Positions 26,067 to 33,320 of a DNA stretch of 44,019 bases are shown here, in pieces (within the stretch, counting starts at the first letter, position 1; the number at the start of each line of letters is the position of its first letter). Below the pieces are notes generated by a model. It worked only from the letters and a program-made list of their open reading frames with translations. It was not told the DNA's origin and ran no database searches. The translations under genes were made by a program, and so were the position numbers. Origin of the DNA: a virus; the IMG/VR virus record IMGVR_UViG_3300003886_000010, positions 1-44,019 of that record. The stretch is one strand, 5' to 3'.

Positions 26067-26420
26067 TCAAGCTGCGACTTTTAAGTGCCCGGCTTTTATC
26101 GCACGCATGATGCGGTCGCGGGCGTAATCGAAACTGCAGCCCCGCTTTTTGATAAAGGCGTTAGCTACCGACTCTAGCGACGCTCGCTTACCCTTGCGCA
26201 CGCAGCTTTGGACTATGGCGTGGATGCTCCCCTCGATGGGCGGAGCTGCACCAGAGTCGCGTTCCAGCATGACATCGTTACGCAACCTCAGCCGCGTTCG
26301 CTTCTCAGCTTCCGGTGCAGCTTTGGCCTTGGCTGGGCTCTTCTTTTTGGGGGTTGCGCCTTTGGCCTTCGCTTTGGTTTTTGCGGCTGGGCGTTTTTTA
26401 GTCTTAGCTTTTGCGGTCAT
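26067..26420 (-). CDS. Nested in-frame start: histone H1-like basic protein
   Basis: In frame with the helicase, an internal ATG at 26420 is preceded by AAAGGACCTAATACC, nearly the same leader found before independent genes of this phage. Translation from it gives a 117-residue protein: residues 1-45 are Lys/Ala/Pro-rich like histone H1 or AlgP tails, and 70-117 form an ordered domain (HAIVQSCVRKGKRASLESVANAFIKKRG, then SFDYARDRIMRAIKAGHL) with a winged-helix-like look. So the phage may make both a fused and a free form. The alternative is that the leader is a relic of a gene that later fused with the helicase. Confidence 0.6.
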   Translation of the reverse strand: MTAKAKTKKRPAAKTKAKAKGATPKKKSPAKAKAAPEAEKRTRLRLRNDVMLERDSGAAPPIEGSIHAIVQSCVRKGKRASLESVANAFIKKRGCSFDYARDRIMRAIKAGHLKVAA

Positions 26421-27902
26421 GGTATTAGGTCCTTTACGTTTGCGATTACGCTCTAACAATGCTTGATAGAGCCTCTTTTGGTTGCTCCCCTTAACGCTAA
26501 GGTTTGCAACAACGTCTTCGTCAACCGTATTACGGGCGACTAGGTAGTGAACAAATACACGAAAACGTTGGCCTTGTCGCCACACACGTTTAATGAATTG
26601 GTCGTGATTCTCGAAATTCCAGCCTATCGAGTAGAAGCAAATGCACGCCTCTGGGCCTTGTAGGTTGAGGCCGTGCGCAATCGAATCGGGTTGGCCCAGT
26701 AGGGCAACCAGCTCCCCCCGGTTCCACATATCTATAGATTCATCGGCTTCCGCGTCGCTGGTACCACCACCGATAGCGCGCATCCAGGGGAAGTGCTTTT
26801 GAATACGTTGGCGTTCGTGGTCAAACTCATAAGCGATCAGTAGCGGCGTGCCCTGTAAATCGTCTATCAACTCGTCTAGCTCGTCTATTTTTTCGTTGTC
26901 TAGCTCTTGCCAGGGCCGGTTTTTCCGAGGCTCAGCTTCGAGCTTAGGTCGGGTATAGATAGCGCCGCCCGTTATCTGCCGCAGCTTTCCACCAGCAACG
27001 CCTTTGTTCGGCGCGACAATAATCCCAGCGTCGAGCACCGCCATAAATTCCTCTTCGATATCGTCATAGACGTTGCGCGCGGGCTCACCTAGTTCGATTT
27101 CATGGGTGATTTTAACCAGCGGGGGCAGGTCCAACTCCTCCTCCCCATAGTGCAGCCACACATCGCTAATGATTCCCGCGATCTCTTTGGCCGACGCGTC
27201 GCCGCCATCGTGGGTGCCGTCAGCAAGCTGCTGCCGCTGTAGCCGCCAGTCGTGGCCGTCGAACCCGCTGGGGTAGAACCAACGGTTGCGAAACTGGGTA
27301 ATGAAGCGCCCCAGCCTTTTGCCCAGGTCGAGGACATAAGTGGGCATGAAAAGGTCCATTTCGCTGTTGGGTTGCAGCGATCCGGTTAGGCAATAGCGCC
27401 GCTTAAATTCGTGAAGGTGCAGGCGTAACAACTTGGAGCGTTTGGGGGACCACCCCTTTATCTTGCTAGATTCATCACACACTAGCATATCGAACTGCGC
27501 GTAAATCTTTGGTGACTGAGCATATAACCAGAACAAGCTTTCGTAGGTCATTAGGTAGACGTCATGATCTTCTTGCAACAGCCGAAGTTTCTTTTTTGGG
27601 GTGCCGTGAACCACAGCCGCGTCCAGGTCTATACCCCATTTTGCAATCTCGTCGGGCCATACTTTGCGGATGATTCGGCGCTTAGCCAGCAGCAAAGTTT
27701 TTCGCACTTCGCCCTCGTCTTTCAGTATAGATATAGCCAGCAACGCTATTAAGGTTTTGCCTAGGCCGGGGGCTAGCGCCAGGCCGCATGACGCTTTTGT
27801 GAGCATCCAGTAGAGTGAAGTCAGCACATATTTTTTATTGTTGAAGGCGTCTTTGCTCTTGGAAATTTTCGATAGCGCCAACTTTCGTGTCGCAGCTAAC
27901 AT
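26067..27902 (-). CDS. SNF2-type DEAD/H helicase with histone-like tail
   Basis: 611-residue superfamily 2 helicase/translocase of the phage SNF2-like type. Motif I APGLGKT (44-50), motif II VCDESS (141-146), motif III TGSLQPNS, and motifs V-VI near 410-450 (IAHGLNLQGPEACICF; QFIKRVWRQGQR) are visible. From about residue 488 the helicase fold ends and a Lys/Ala/Pro-rich, histone H1-like segment begins (KAKTKKRPAAKTKAKAKG...), then a small ordered domain to the end. It starts inside the VRR-NUC gene (68-nt overlap; TTG 27908 is an alternative start). It probably unwinds or remodels phage DNA in replication or recombination. An internal start for the tail is annotated separately. Confidence 0.88.
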   Translation of the reverse strand: MLAATRKLALSKISKSKDAFNNKKYVLTSLYWMLTKASCGLALAPGLGKTLIALLAISILKDEGEVRKTLLLAKRRIIRKVWPDEIAKWGIDLDAAVVHGTPKKKLRLLQEDHDVYLMTYESLFWLYAQSPKIYAQFDMLVCDESSKIKGWSPKRSKLLRLHLHEFKRRYCLTGSLQPNSEMDLFMPTYVLDLGKRLGRFITQFRNRWFYPSGFDGHDWRLQRQQLADGTHDGGDASAKEIAGIISDVWLHYGEEELDLPPLVKITHEIELGEPARNVYDDIEEEFMAVLDAGIIVAPNKGVAGGKLRQITGGAIYTRPKLEAEPRKNRPWQELDNEKIDELDELIDDLQGTPLLIAYEFDHERQRIQKHFPWMRAIGGGTSDAEADESIDMWNRGELVALLGQPDSIAHGLNLQGPEACICFYSIGWNFENHDQFIKRVWRQGQRFRVFVHYLVARNTVDEDVVANLSVKGSNQKRLYQALLERNRKRKGPNTMTAKAKTKKRPAAKTKAKAKGATPKKKSPAKAKAAPEAEKRTRLRLRNDVMLERDSGAAPPIEGSIHAIVQSCVRKGKRASLESVANAFIKKRGCSFDYARDRIMRAIKAGHLKVAA

Positions 27903-28146
27903 AGGCAAAGCCCCAACTCTGGAAGACGTGACCCCAGTAGCGTTGTAGCTTTTGTCCGCGCCGTTTTTTCGGGGCGTCGGGGCGCTTGAACTCTATAAAA
28001 AGCACAAACTTTCCTGGGCCAATGATAAGTCGGTCGGGCAGACCGGCCAGCTTTAAAAGCTTGATGCATAGATAGTCCGGGTACTCTGATTTGATGTGTG
28101 CAGTGAACGGGCGCTCAACGTCACGCTCTAAAGTATTTCGTATCAC
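27835..28146 (-). CDS. VRR-NUC domain nuclease
   Basis: 103-residue stand-alone VRR-NUC protein, a PD-(D/E)XK nuclease family linked to Holliday-junction and flap cleavage. Catalytic pattern: GLPDRLIIGPGKFVLFIEFKRP with Asp38, Glu52 and Lys54, then the QKLQRYWGHVFQSWGF helix. The GTG start overlaps the preceding micro-ORF stop (GTGA). It overlaps the helicase start downstream, and VRR-NUC genes are often found next to SNF2-type helicases in phages, so the pair may act together. Confidence 0.88.
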   Translation of the reverse strand: MIRNTLERDVERPFTAHIKSEYPDYLCIKLLKLAGLPDRLIIGPGKFVLFIEFKRPDAPKKRRGQKLQRYWGHVFQSWGFAYVSCDTKVGAIENFQEQRRLQQ

Positions 28147-28226
28147 AAGGCACGGATAATGTACGCTTCACCCGGTTCGCACGCTAGATGCAACCGTTGT
28201 CCTCGTTTGATTTGTGCGTAGATCAT
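28143..28226 (-). CDS. 27-residue micro-gene linking two genes
   Basis: Tiny ORF whose ATG overlaps the upstream stop (ATGA) and whose TGA overlaps the GTG start of VRR-NUC (GTGA), exactly filling the gap. The peptide is basic in the first half (QIKRGQRLH) with one Cys. The double overlap is the main evidence that it is translated; it may serve chiefly to couple translation. It is far below the usual annotation length. Confidence 0.5.
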   Translation of the reverse strand: MIYAQIKRGQRLHLACEPGEAYIIRAL

Positions 28227-28387
28227 TCTTCAAAGTCGCGAGAGCAGACGCGAGTTCTGGTGTCGTTAAACACCAGGAGCCAAAAACGCCATCTATACCA
28301 GTCTCGCCTAACCCTGTTTTTAAAGTGAGCGCGGCAAAAGACGCTGAACAAGTCGTAGCACTCTATATAACCACCATAATCTCGCAT
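28223..28387 (-). CDS. Small aromatic-rich hypothetical protein
   Basis: 54-residue protein rich in Tyr, Trp, Phe and Arg (DWYRWRFWLLVFNDTRTRV). ATG 28387 overlaps the upstream nuclease stop (TAATG) and has AAAGGGG upstream; GTG 28408 is an alternative start. Its stop overlaps the next micro-ORF. No family is recognised; the pattern of a central hydrophobic strand pair suggests a small folded domain. Confidence 0.6.
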   Translation of the reverse strand: MRDYGGYIECYDLFSVFCRAHFKNRVRRDWYRWRFWLLVFNDTRTRVCSRDFEE

Positions 28388-29154
28388 TAGCTGGTTACCC
28401 CTTTCCACTCGTTACAGTCACCATACTCGCCGTTGCCTAGCAGCTTATCACTGCGGAACGGGCACCACTTGCAAGCATCAGAGCTTGGCGTCTTTGGAAA
28501 CAACCGGCCCCCCAACATAGGTTTGATGCGCTTGATCCAGTCTCGCTTCATTGATTTTAGGTCCTTAAGCAGAAACGTCATGGGTAAGGTGTCGCCGCTG
28601 TCCCAATACCAGAACTCAACGTCCACCGCATCATACTCCGCTTGGTGGCGCTCAAGCGCTAACATGCCGTATATCTCCGCTTGCATTTGATGCTTGTCTG
28701 TTCTCATTGCTCCAGACTTACCGTCTATAACGGTAAGGGTGTCGCTGAGAACAGCGATATCGAGCTTAGCGCGCAGCCACGCCTTATCGAAGTCGTCCGA
28801 GGCGCAAGGTAACCAGTTGGCGTCAATGGTGTAGTCAACCTCTGCAACTGCGCCCAGCTCTCTGATTGCTTTGTACTCACCAGCAAACGTTAACAGCTCT
28901 TTGGGCACACGCTTAATCTCCCCCTCGATGTAGCTCTGCGATAGTAGGTGCAGCTTATTGCCCCGATCAAAAGCGGGGTTGTCAAAGCGCGGCAGTACGA
29001 CTTTGGCTATGTGCTTAAGCGCGTAGCGGTAGGGGCATAGGTAGAAATCCTCGTAGCGTGAATAGCTCCAAAACTGTGGTATTTTATTGAAGGCACGACG
29101 TTGAGGTTTGGCTTTGCCTTTGCCGTCTTTCGGGGCGAACTTTGATCTGGGCAT
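28387..29154 (-). CDS. Cas4/RecB-like PD-(D/E)XK exonuclease
   Basis: 255-residue nuclease of the PD-(D/E)XK superfamily. Visible: Asp132 (LDIAVL), Asp144-x-Lys146 in VIDGKSG, and a QAEIYG motif near 158. One cysteine before the core (Cys40 in FYLCPYRYAL) and three after it (Cys228, Cys231, Cys247) make the four-cysteine 4Fe-4S set typical of Cas4 and AddB-type exonucleases. The first 22 residues are Lys-rich and disordered. The ATG is preceded by CAGGACCCAACCCC, the recurring leader. It probably processes DNA ends in phage replication or recombination. Confidence 0.9.
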   Translation of the reverse strand: MPRSKFAPKDGKGKAKPQRRAFNKIPQFWSYSRYEDFYLCPYRYALKHIAKVVLPRFDNPAFDRGNKLHLLSQSYIEGEIKRVPKELLTFAGEYKAIRELGAVAEVDYTIDANWLPCASDDFDKAWLRAKLDIAVLSDTLTVIDGKSGAMRTDKHQMQAEIYGMLALERHQAEYDAVDVEFWYWDSGDTLPMTFLLKDLKSMKRDWIKRIKPMLGGRLFPKTPSSDACKWCPFRSDKLLGNGEYGDCNEWKGVTS

Positions 29155-29168
29155 GGGGTTGGGTCCTG

Positions 29169-29483
29169 TTATGAGTTTGCTATTTTACGTTGCTCAAGCA
29201 GCCAAACCGTTAAACGGTTAGATGCTTCGCTGTTGTTGTGCTTGTCGGGGTGAGTGAGCCTTATGAGGGCGTCTATCTCTTTGTTAAACTCGTTACGAAA
29301 CCTATCCACCCCCAAACCTGGCCCGCCTAAGAACGCGCTTTCCGGTTGGCCGTTGCGCCCCTTCCAGGTGCCATCATCTATCTTGGACTGACGCCAGCAA
29401 GCAAAGCATTCGAGAGCCCATTTCTTTTCTGGGTCTACTTTAAACTCCTCCCCACAGCTTGTGCAGTCACGAAAATACGCCAC
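29169..29483 (-). CDS. Zinc-ribbon protein with HPD (J-domain-like) motif
   Basis: 104-residue protein: Cys7, Cys10, Cys26 and Cys29 form a zinc ribbon, and residues 70-95 contain RLTHPDKHNNSEASNRL, where HPD at 78-80 is the signature that stimulates DnaK ATPase. The full J-domain is not present, only its helix II end and loop. Starts at GTG within the TAGTG overlap of the DNA polymerase stop; the leader AAGGACCCGACGTA lies inside the end of the polymerase gene. It may recruit host DnaK to the replication machinery (inference). Confidence 0.75.
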   Translation of the reverse strand: MAYFRDCTSCGEEFKVDPEKKWALECFACWRQSKIDDGTWKGRNGQPESAFLGGPGLGVDRFRNEFNKEIDALIRLTHPDKHNNSEASNRLTVWLLEQRKIANS

Positions 29484-31438
29484 TACGTCGGGTCCTTAAA
29501 CGGTTTGAGCTGCGCCCACGACTTACCAGACCACGCGCCGTCTGTAGGTAGTGACACGTCTAGTTGTAAATCCTCCATCGCTTCGCGCATCAGCGACATT
29601 TCTTTTCGCCAGTTGCCGCGCGCCGAGTTAACCACCATTTGATCGTAGACCTGTAACCTGATATCCAACCCGGCGGCATCGACTTGCAGCATCGCTTGCT
29701 TGGTGAGGTCCGCAGCGCTGCCCTGGATTAGAAGGTTGAGCATCTTGTAGTCAAAATCCATCCAACGCCGGTGCTGTCTGGAATACTGCGGGGGCTCGCA
29801 GGTGTACAGCCGCCCGCCGTAGGTTCGCATTGGTACGTTTTGCTTGACCATCGCTTTAAGCTCTGAGCTTAGGTCAGCCACCCCCGGCATGGCATCCATG
29901 TATACCGACTTCATTTTTCTGGCGGTGTCTCGATCTGTGCCAAGCGCTTCTGCCAGAGCGTCTACACCGCCACCGTAAATAACCATGAACGCAATGATTT
30001 TAACGGCCTTGTGGGGTAGGTCTATACCAACGATGTCTAGTATCAATCCGCGTACCATGTGATGCACGTTCATTTTTGGGTTGGCTAACATCGCATCCAT
30101 TAACGCGCCGTTCTCGTAGTGCGCCAGCACGCGCATTTCTTGTTGGGCATAGTCACGGTCGATAAAGACGCAACCCTTATCTGGCACGATGTAGTCCCGC
30201 ATCCCCAGGAACTCAAGGTTGTACTCGGTAAGTAGAAGACTAGCCAACGCCATCAGCACGTCACGATTTTTCGACTCGCTAACGTCAACGGGTATGTTGT
30301 TAAAGTTTGGCTTAGAGACCGACGGCCGCCCGGTTTTTGTGCCCCGCGTTCCACGTCCGCCATGCTCGTCGGTGGTGCGTATCAGATTGAACGTGGGGTG
30401 TATGCGGCCGTTGCCCGCAGTCCCGGCGTCTATCCACGCGCTAAAAAATGTGTTGCAGTAGGTGTCTATCACCGAGTGCATACCCATATCTAGCATCAGT
30501 CGCTTGTCTTTGCATATGGGTATAAGATTTTGTAGCGACGTTGATCGCTGCCCTTTTGGGTGTGTGTCGCTGGGTTGCGTGTAAATCCAGCGCGTCGGGT
30601 CTATTTTGCCGGATGCTTCTAGTGCGTCAGCGACCTGCTTAGAGCTGTTGAGGTTAAACACACCTTTCGGCAGCGTGGCCTCAAGCTTCTTTGTTATTTT
30701 TAGACGGCTTTTTATGCGGCCGTTGAGTTTGGTACGCAGGTTTTCGAATTTCGGCAGGTCACGCTTGAGGCGCGTTTGCGCAGTGAGTAGGCCGCTACGC
30801 TCCATCTTCAGCTTAATGCGTATCAGCTTTAGCTCGCGCGCATAGGCATCGAGCATCCCCATTTGTTTTATTAGGGGGTGCAGCAGCTTGAACAGCTTCA
30901 GCGTTCTGATGGTATCGCCTTTGGCGTAACGACCCACCAGCTTGCCCGGCGCTTGCGCTATGTACGCCCCCCAGTTAGAGGCCGTGAGCTTCTTACCTAA
31001 CGGTGGCGTAACGTTCGCCATGATCCACAACCGCAGCGCCGCTTGCTCGTCGGGGGGCATATCCAGCCAGGTATCGGCTAAACGCTTGAGCGCTAAGCTT
31101 TCCTCACGCGGGTTGTTTAGGTAGGCAAGCAGTTCAGTGTCGTGGTACTCAGTCTTGCCGATGATAGGCAGGCCCAGGTGTACCTCCCCCACGTCATGAT
31201 CGAAAGCTAAGTTGTGACAGATTATGGCGTGGCTTTTTATAAAGGCGCGGATGTCTTTGGTGGCTCTGGCGCGGGTGGTGTTGTTGTTAAGGGGGTGCCC
31301 CCACGCGAGGTAGATCGGCTTGCCGCCCTCGGGGTAGAGGGAGCAGCCGACTGGCGCGGGTGGGTAGGCCGGTCGATTTTCAATGCTTTGGGTTTCGTAG
31401 TCTAGGGCTGCCAGTCTCATGTTGTTAGTGCCATACAC
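29483..31438 (-). CDS. DNA polymerase, family A, with 3'-5' exonuclease
   Basis: 651-residue replicative polymerase. Exonuclease motifs: Exo I DYE (13-15), Exo II HNLAFD (75-80), Exo III YxxxD (171-175). Polymerase motif A FIDRDYAQQEMR with Asp429; motif B KIIAFMVIYG with Lys480, Phe484 and Tyr488; motif C QVYDQMV with Asp599. In motif C the usual His-Asp-Glu is replaced by Tyr-Asp-Gln, and the Arg four residues before the motif B Lys is His. No 5'-3' exonuclease domain is present. GTG 31438 is preferred because TAAGG lies 6-10 nt before it; ATG 31420 is an alternative. The start overlaps the small zinc protein by 14 nt. Confidence 0.95.
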   Translation of the reverse strand: MYGTNNMRLAALDYETQSIENRPAYPPAPVGCSLYPEGGKPIYLAWGHPLNNNTTRARATKDIRAFIKSHAIICHNLAFDHDVGEVHLGLPIIGKTEYHDTELLAYLNNPREESLALKRLADTWLDMPPDEQAALRLWIMANVTPPLGKKLTASNWGAYIAQAPGKLVGRYAKGDTIRTLKLFKLLHPLIKQMGMLDAYARELKLIRIKLKMERSGLLTAQTRLKRDLPKFENLRTKLNGRIKSRLKITKKLEATLPKGVFNLNSSKQVADALEASGKIDPTRWIYTQPSDTHPKGQRSTSLQNLIPICKDKRLMLDMGMHSVIDTYCNTFFSAWIDAGTAGNGRIHPTFNLIRTTDEHGGRGTRGTKTGRPSVSKPNFNNIPVDVSESKNRDVLMALASLLLTEYNLEFLGMRDYIVPDKGCVFIDRDYAQQEMRVLAHYENGALMDAMLANPKMNVHHMVRGLILDIVGIDLPHKAVKIIAFMVIYGGGVDALAEALGTDRDTARKMKSVYMDAMPGVADLSSELKAMVKQNVPMRTYGGRLYTCEPPQYSRQHRRWMDFDYKMLNLLIQGSAADLTKQAMLQVDAAGLDIRLQVYDQMVVNSARGNWRKEMSLMREAMEDLQLDVSLPTDGAWSGKSWAQLKPFKDPT

Positions 31439-31586
31439 CGAAGACCTTAGTTTGTAGTTTTAAACAGCGACCGCAAAAGCGTGTGAACGGTACACGCCGG
31501 CCGTCCTCTTGCAGCGCGTAACGATACCGCCAATCGTGCCCACCTAGCTTACAGCGTACCCTGTTGGGTCCTGTTGGGGGGCTCAC
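31425..31586 (-). CDS. DUF1660-like small zinc-binding protein
   Basis: 53-residue protein with Cys12 in RCKLGGHDW, His17, and a C-terminal CGRC (Cys38, Cys41): the C-x4-H...C-x2-C set of DUF1660-type small phage proteins. The GTG start overlaps the preceding stop (GTGA) and its end overlaps the DNA polymerase start. A copy of the AGGACCCAAC sequence occurs just inside the coding region rather than before the start. A nucleic-acid-binding accessory role is likely. Confidence 0.75.
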   Translation of the reverse strand: MSPPTGPNRVRCKLGGHDWRYRYALQEDGRRVPFTRFCGRCLKLQTKVFGVWH

Positions 31587-31735
31587 GCGCGCGGCACTCT
31601 TGGCGTGCGTCCCTTTCTATTACGCGCGGAGCATGATCTGCAAATAATAGAACGCGCGTCTGAGCGCATCGGACGCATCCGCGCACGCCCGCAAACAGTG
31701 CAGACAACGCGCTCCTTAACCCCGTAGTCGGTCAA
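31583..31735 (-). CDS. Small zinc-ribbon protein
   Basis: 50-residue protein with two CxxC pairs (Cys12/Cys15 and Cys32/Cys35) and a very basic C-terminus, a minimal zinc ribbon. TTG start overlaps the upstream stop (TTGA), and the stop overlaps the next GTG (GTGA). AAGGAG lies inside the coding part and not at the start, so initiation may depend on coupling to the upstream gene. Probably binds nucleic acid. Confidence 0.65.
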   Translation of the reverse strand: MTDYGVKERVVCTVCGRARMRPMRSDARSIICRSCSARNRKGRTPRVPRA

Positions 31736-32004
31736 TGTGTGACACCCCCGCGAGACTGCGCGGCTATCAGTTCAAAGGCGAATTCTTCCAGCTCTGCCTG
31801 TACATCGCTTAGGCGTTTCATATCCGCGTCGGTGGGCTCTGTGCCGGGGTCGAGGGACAGCAAAATATTTTCCAGAAGCAAAACCGCCCCCGCATAGAAC
31901 GCCTTTTTAGTCTCACGTATTTGCCTCGGTCCCGCGTCGGGGTGCAGAACATGGCGCTTGTAAGATCGCCATCCGGCGTTAACTAGGTAGGCGTTAACGC
32001 TCAC
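31732..32004 (-). CDS. Conserved phage hypothetical protein
   Basis: 90-residue, mainly helical protein. The layout (GWRSYKRHVLHPDAGPRQIRETKKAFYAGAVLLLENIL, then LSDVQAELEEFAFEL) is one I associate with a common small protein of unknown function in the early regions of proteobacterial phages. GTG start in a GTGA overlap with the gene upstream. No catalytic residues can be named. Confidence 0.7.
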   Translation of the reverse strand: MSVNAYLVNAGWRSYKRHVLHPDAGPRQIRETKKAFYAGAVLLLENILLSLDPGTEPTDADMKRLSDVQAELEEFAFELIAAQSRGGVTH

Positions 32005-32219
32005 AACGCCTCACCTTGCCGCTCGTTCCGCTTAAGCTTTTCTAAGCGCACTACCAGTCTTTCAAAGTGTAAGAGGTTGTCTTGTGTTTGCGAATTTGCG
32101 CGCGTGAGGACATCCTGTAAATCCCCTATGTTGCTGCGCATACTATCGGCAGCAGAACTAAACTCACTCGCAGCATGGCGCGCATCATCTGCGCCTATAA
32201 GGTAGACGTACTCAGCCAT
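32001..32219 (-). CDS. Small coiled-coil hypothetical protein
   Basis: 72-residue helical protein with heptad-like pattern from about residue 20 (SAADSMRSNIGDLQDVLTRAN...LLHFERLVVRLEKLK). ATG 32219 (preceded by an in-frame GTG at 32222) lies inside the end of the upstream gene, overlapping by 8 nt. Likely a small oligomer; the family is not recognised. Confidence 0.6.
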   Translation of the reverse strand: MAEYVYLIGADDARHAASEFSSAADSMRSNIGDLQDVLTRANSQTQDNLLHFERLVVRLEKLKRNERQGEAL

Positions 32220-32424
32220 CACAAACCGCCAATAGCTCTATACGCTCGCGGGCATTGCGCAACTTGCAGTAGCGGGCGTGGATTCGAATTAAAAAGTGCT
32301 TGCGCTTAGAGAATTGCACTTCTACGTTGAGCGCCGTGCGTAACTCGTCCTCGTCCATGCTCGGCGTGTGCCGGTTGAGCAGGTCCCAAGATTGTAGCGC
32401 TTCATTGACTATGTTCTCCCGCAT
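32212..32424 (-). CDS. Small helical hypothetical protein
   Basis: 70-residue protein. ATG 32424 is chosen because GGGGGAGGG directly precedes it and because the longer reading frame upstream lies inside the Lys-rich tail of the neighbour in another frame. The product is helical and basic (FSKRKHFLIRIHARYCKLRNARERIELL). Unknown role in the early operon. Confidence 0.65.
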   Translation of the reverse strand: MRENIVNEALQSWDLLNRHTPSMDEDELRTALNVEVQFSKRKHFLIRIHARYCKLRNARERIELLAVCDG

Positions 32425-32434
32425 CCCTCCCCCG

Positions 32435-33316
32435 TTAGCTGAACTTCGACCGCTTAGCCCGGACCTTGGCCTTTGGGGCGGCCTTTGCTTTGGCTTTGGC
32501 CTTGGCTTTAGATTTAGCCTTGGGTGCGGCTTTGGCCTTGGCTTTAGATTTAGCCTTGGGTGCGGCTTTGCGTTTTGCTGTTGCGCGCTTTTTCGGCTCT
32601 GGGTTATTAGCCTCATAACTTGAGAAGTCGGGGTATTGCATCACCGCCTCACTAAACACGCTGTCCATGTCCATGATGCTGCCGAGCAGCAGCGCGTCGG
32701 TGTGTTGCTCAACAGCATCGGTGTCGGGCAGCAGCAGCTTGAAGGTTGCTTCGACGTCACTGTTGTCAAAGTAGAACGTTGTCTTCACCCCCCAAACTGG
32801 CAGGTCCAGCTTTACCGCAAGCGCTTGAACGTACTCGTTCCACGGCTTTATTGACGTTGGGGGTAGGGTTAGGTAGGCGGTCTCGACGTCACGGGCATCC
32901 TTTGTATCGTCTGGTATAACTACGAGCCGGTACTGGTTCTTACACGCCTTGCCGCGTCCGATTTCGGCAGAGCCAAAAGCATTTTTCGAGCAGCCGTCAC
33001 AGTAATGGCTTTGTCGGTTCGGAGACTCCTTTGACGGTTGCATGCCATCGCCGTCGTGCGATAGCGCAATGCAATCTGGAGCCTGTATGTTTGCGCTGTC
33101 GAAGTCGGCTGAGTAGTAGGCGTTCTGCTGAGCAAAATCGACAACGGTGCAGGTGAACCGATCTCCTATAAGCTGCCCCTTGAACGTAAACCGCTCGTTT
33201 CGAGTGCCGATTACATTGCCGCCCGTGGTGACAAGCCGTGCGCGCCCCCCCTCAGCGCTAACTTTCATACGCGCTTTGATGTCCTTCATGGAGATCGGTA
33301 GGTTCTTTTTAGGCAT
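32435..33316 (-). CDS. Cys-motif replication-region protein with histone-like tail
   Basis: 293-residue protein. The body (about 1-235) has a CDGCSKNAFGSAEIGRGKACKN motif near 107-128, a pattern I recall from early-region phage proteins sometimes annotated as ssDNA-binding; the pairing of a beta-rich N-terminus with LTLPPTSIKPWNEYVQAL in the middle fits. I cannot prove single-strand binding. The last 50 residues are an almost pure Lys/Ala/Pro/Ser tail, like histone H1, encoded by a perfect 36-bp tandem repeat. The gene follows the upstream neighbour by 4 nt. The tail probably contacts phage DNA. Confidence 0.65.
   Translation of the reverse strand: MPKKNLPISMKDIKARMKVSAEGGRARLVTTGGNVIGTRNERFTFKGQLIGDRFTCTVVDFAQQNAYYSADFDSANIQAPDCIALSHDGDGMQPSKESPNRQSHYCDGCSKNAFGSAEIGRGKACKNQYRLVVIPDDTKDARDVETAYLTLPPTSIKPWNEYVQALAVKLDLPVWGVKTTFYFDNSDVEATFKLLLPDTDAVEQHTDALLLGSIMDMDSVFSEAVMQYPDFSSYEANNPEPKKRATAKRKAAPKAKSKAKAKAAPKAKSKAKAKAKAKAAPKAKVRAKRSKFS
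32492..32563 (-). repeat. Perfect 36-bp tandem repeat in Lys/Ala tail
   Basis: Two identical 36-bp units (32492-32527 and 32528-32563) and the first 7 bases of a third. The unit is in frame, so each copy adds 12 residues of Lys/Ala/Pro/Ser sequence to the tail of the encoded protein. Copy number could vary between isolates by slippage. Confidence 0.9.
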
Positions 33317-33320
33317 GGTT

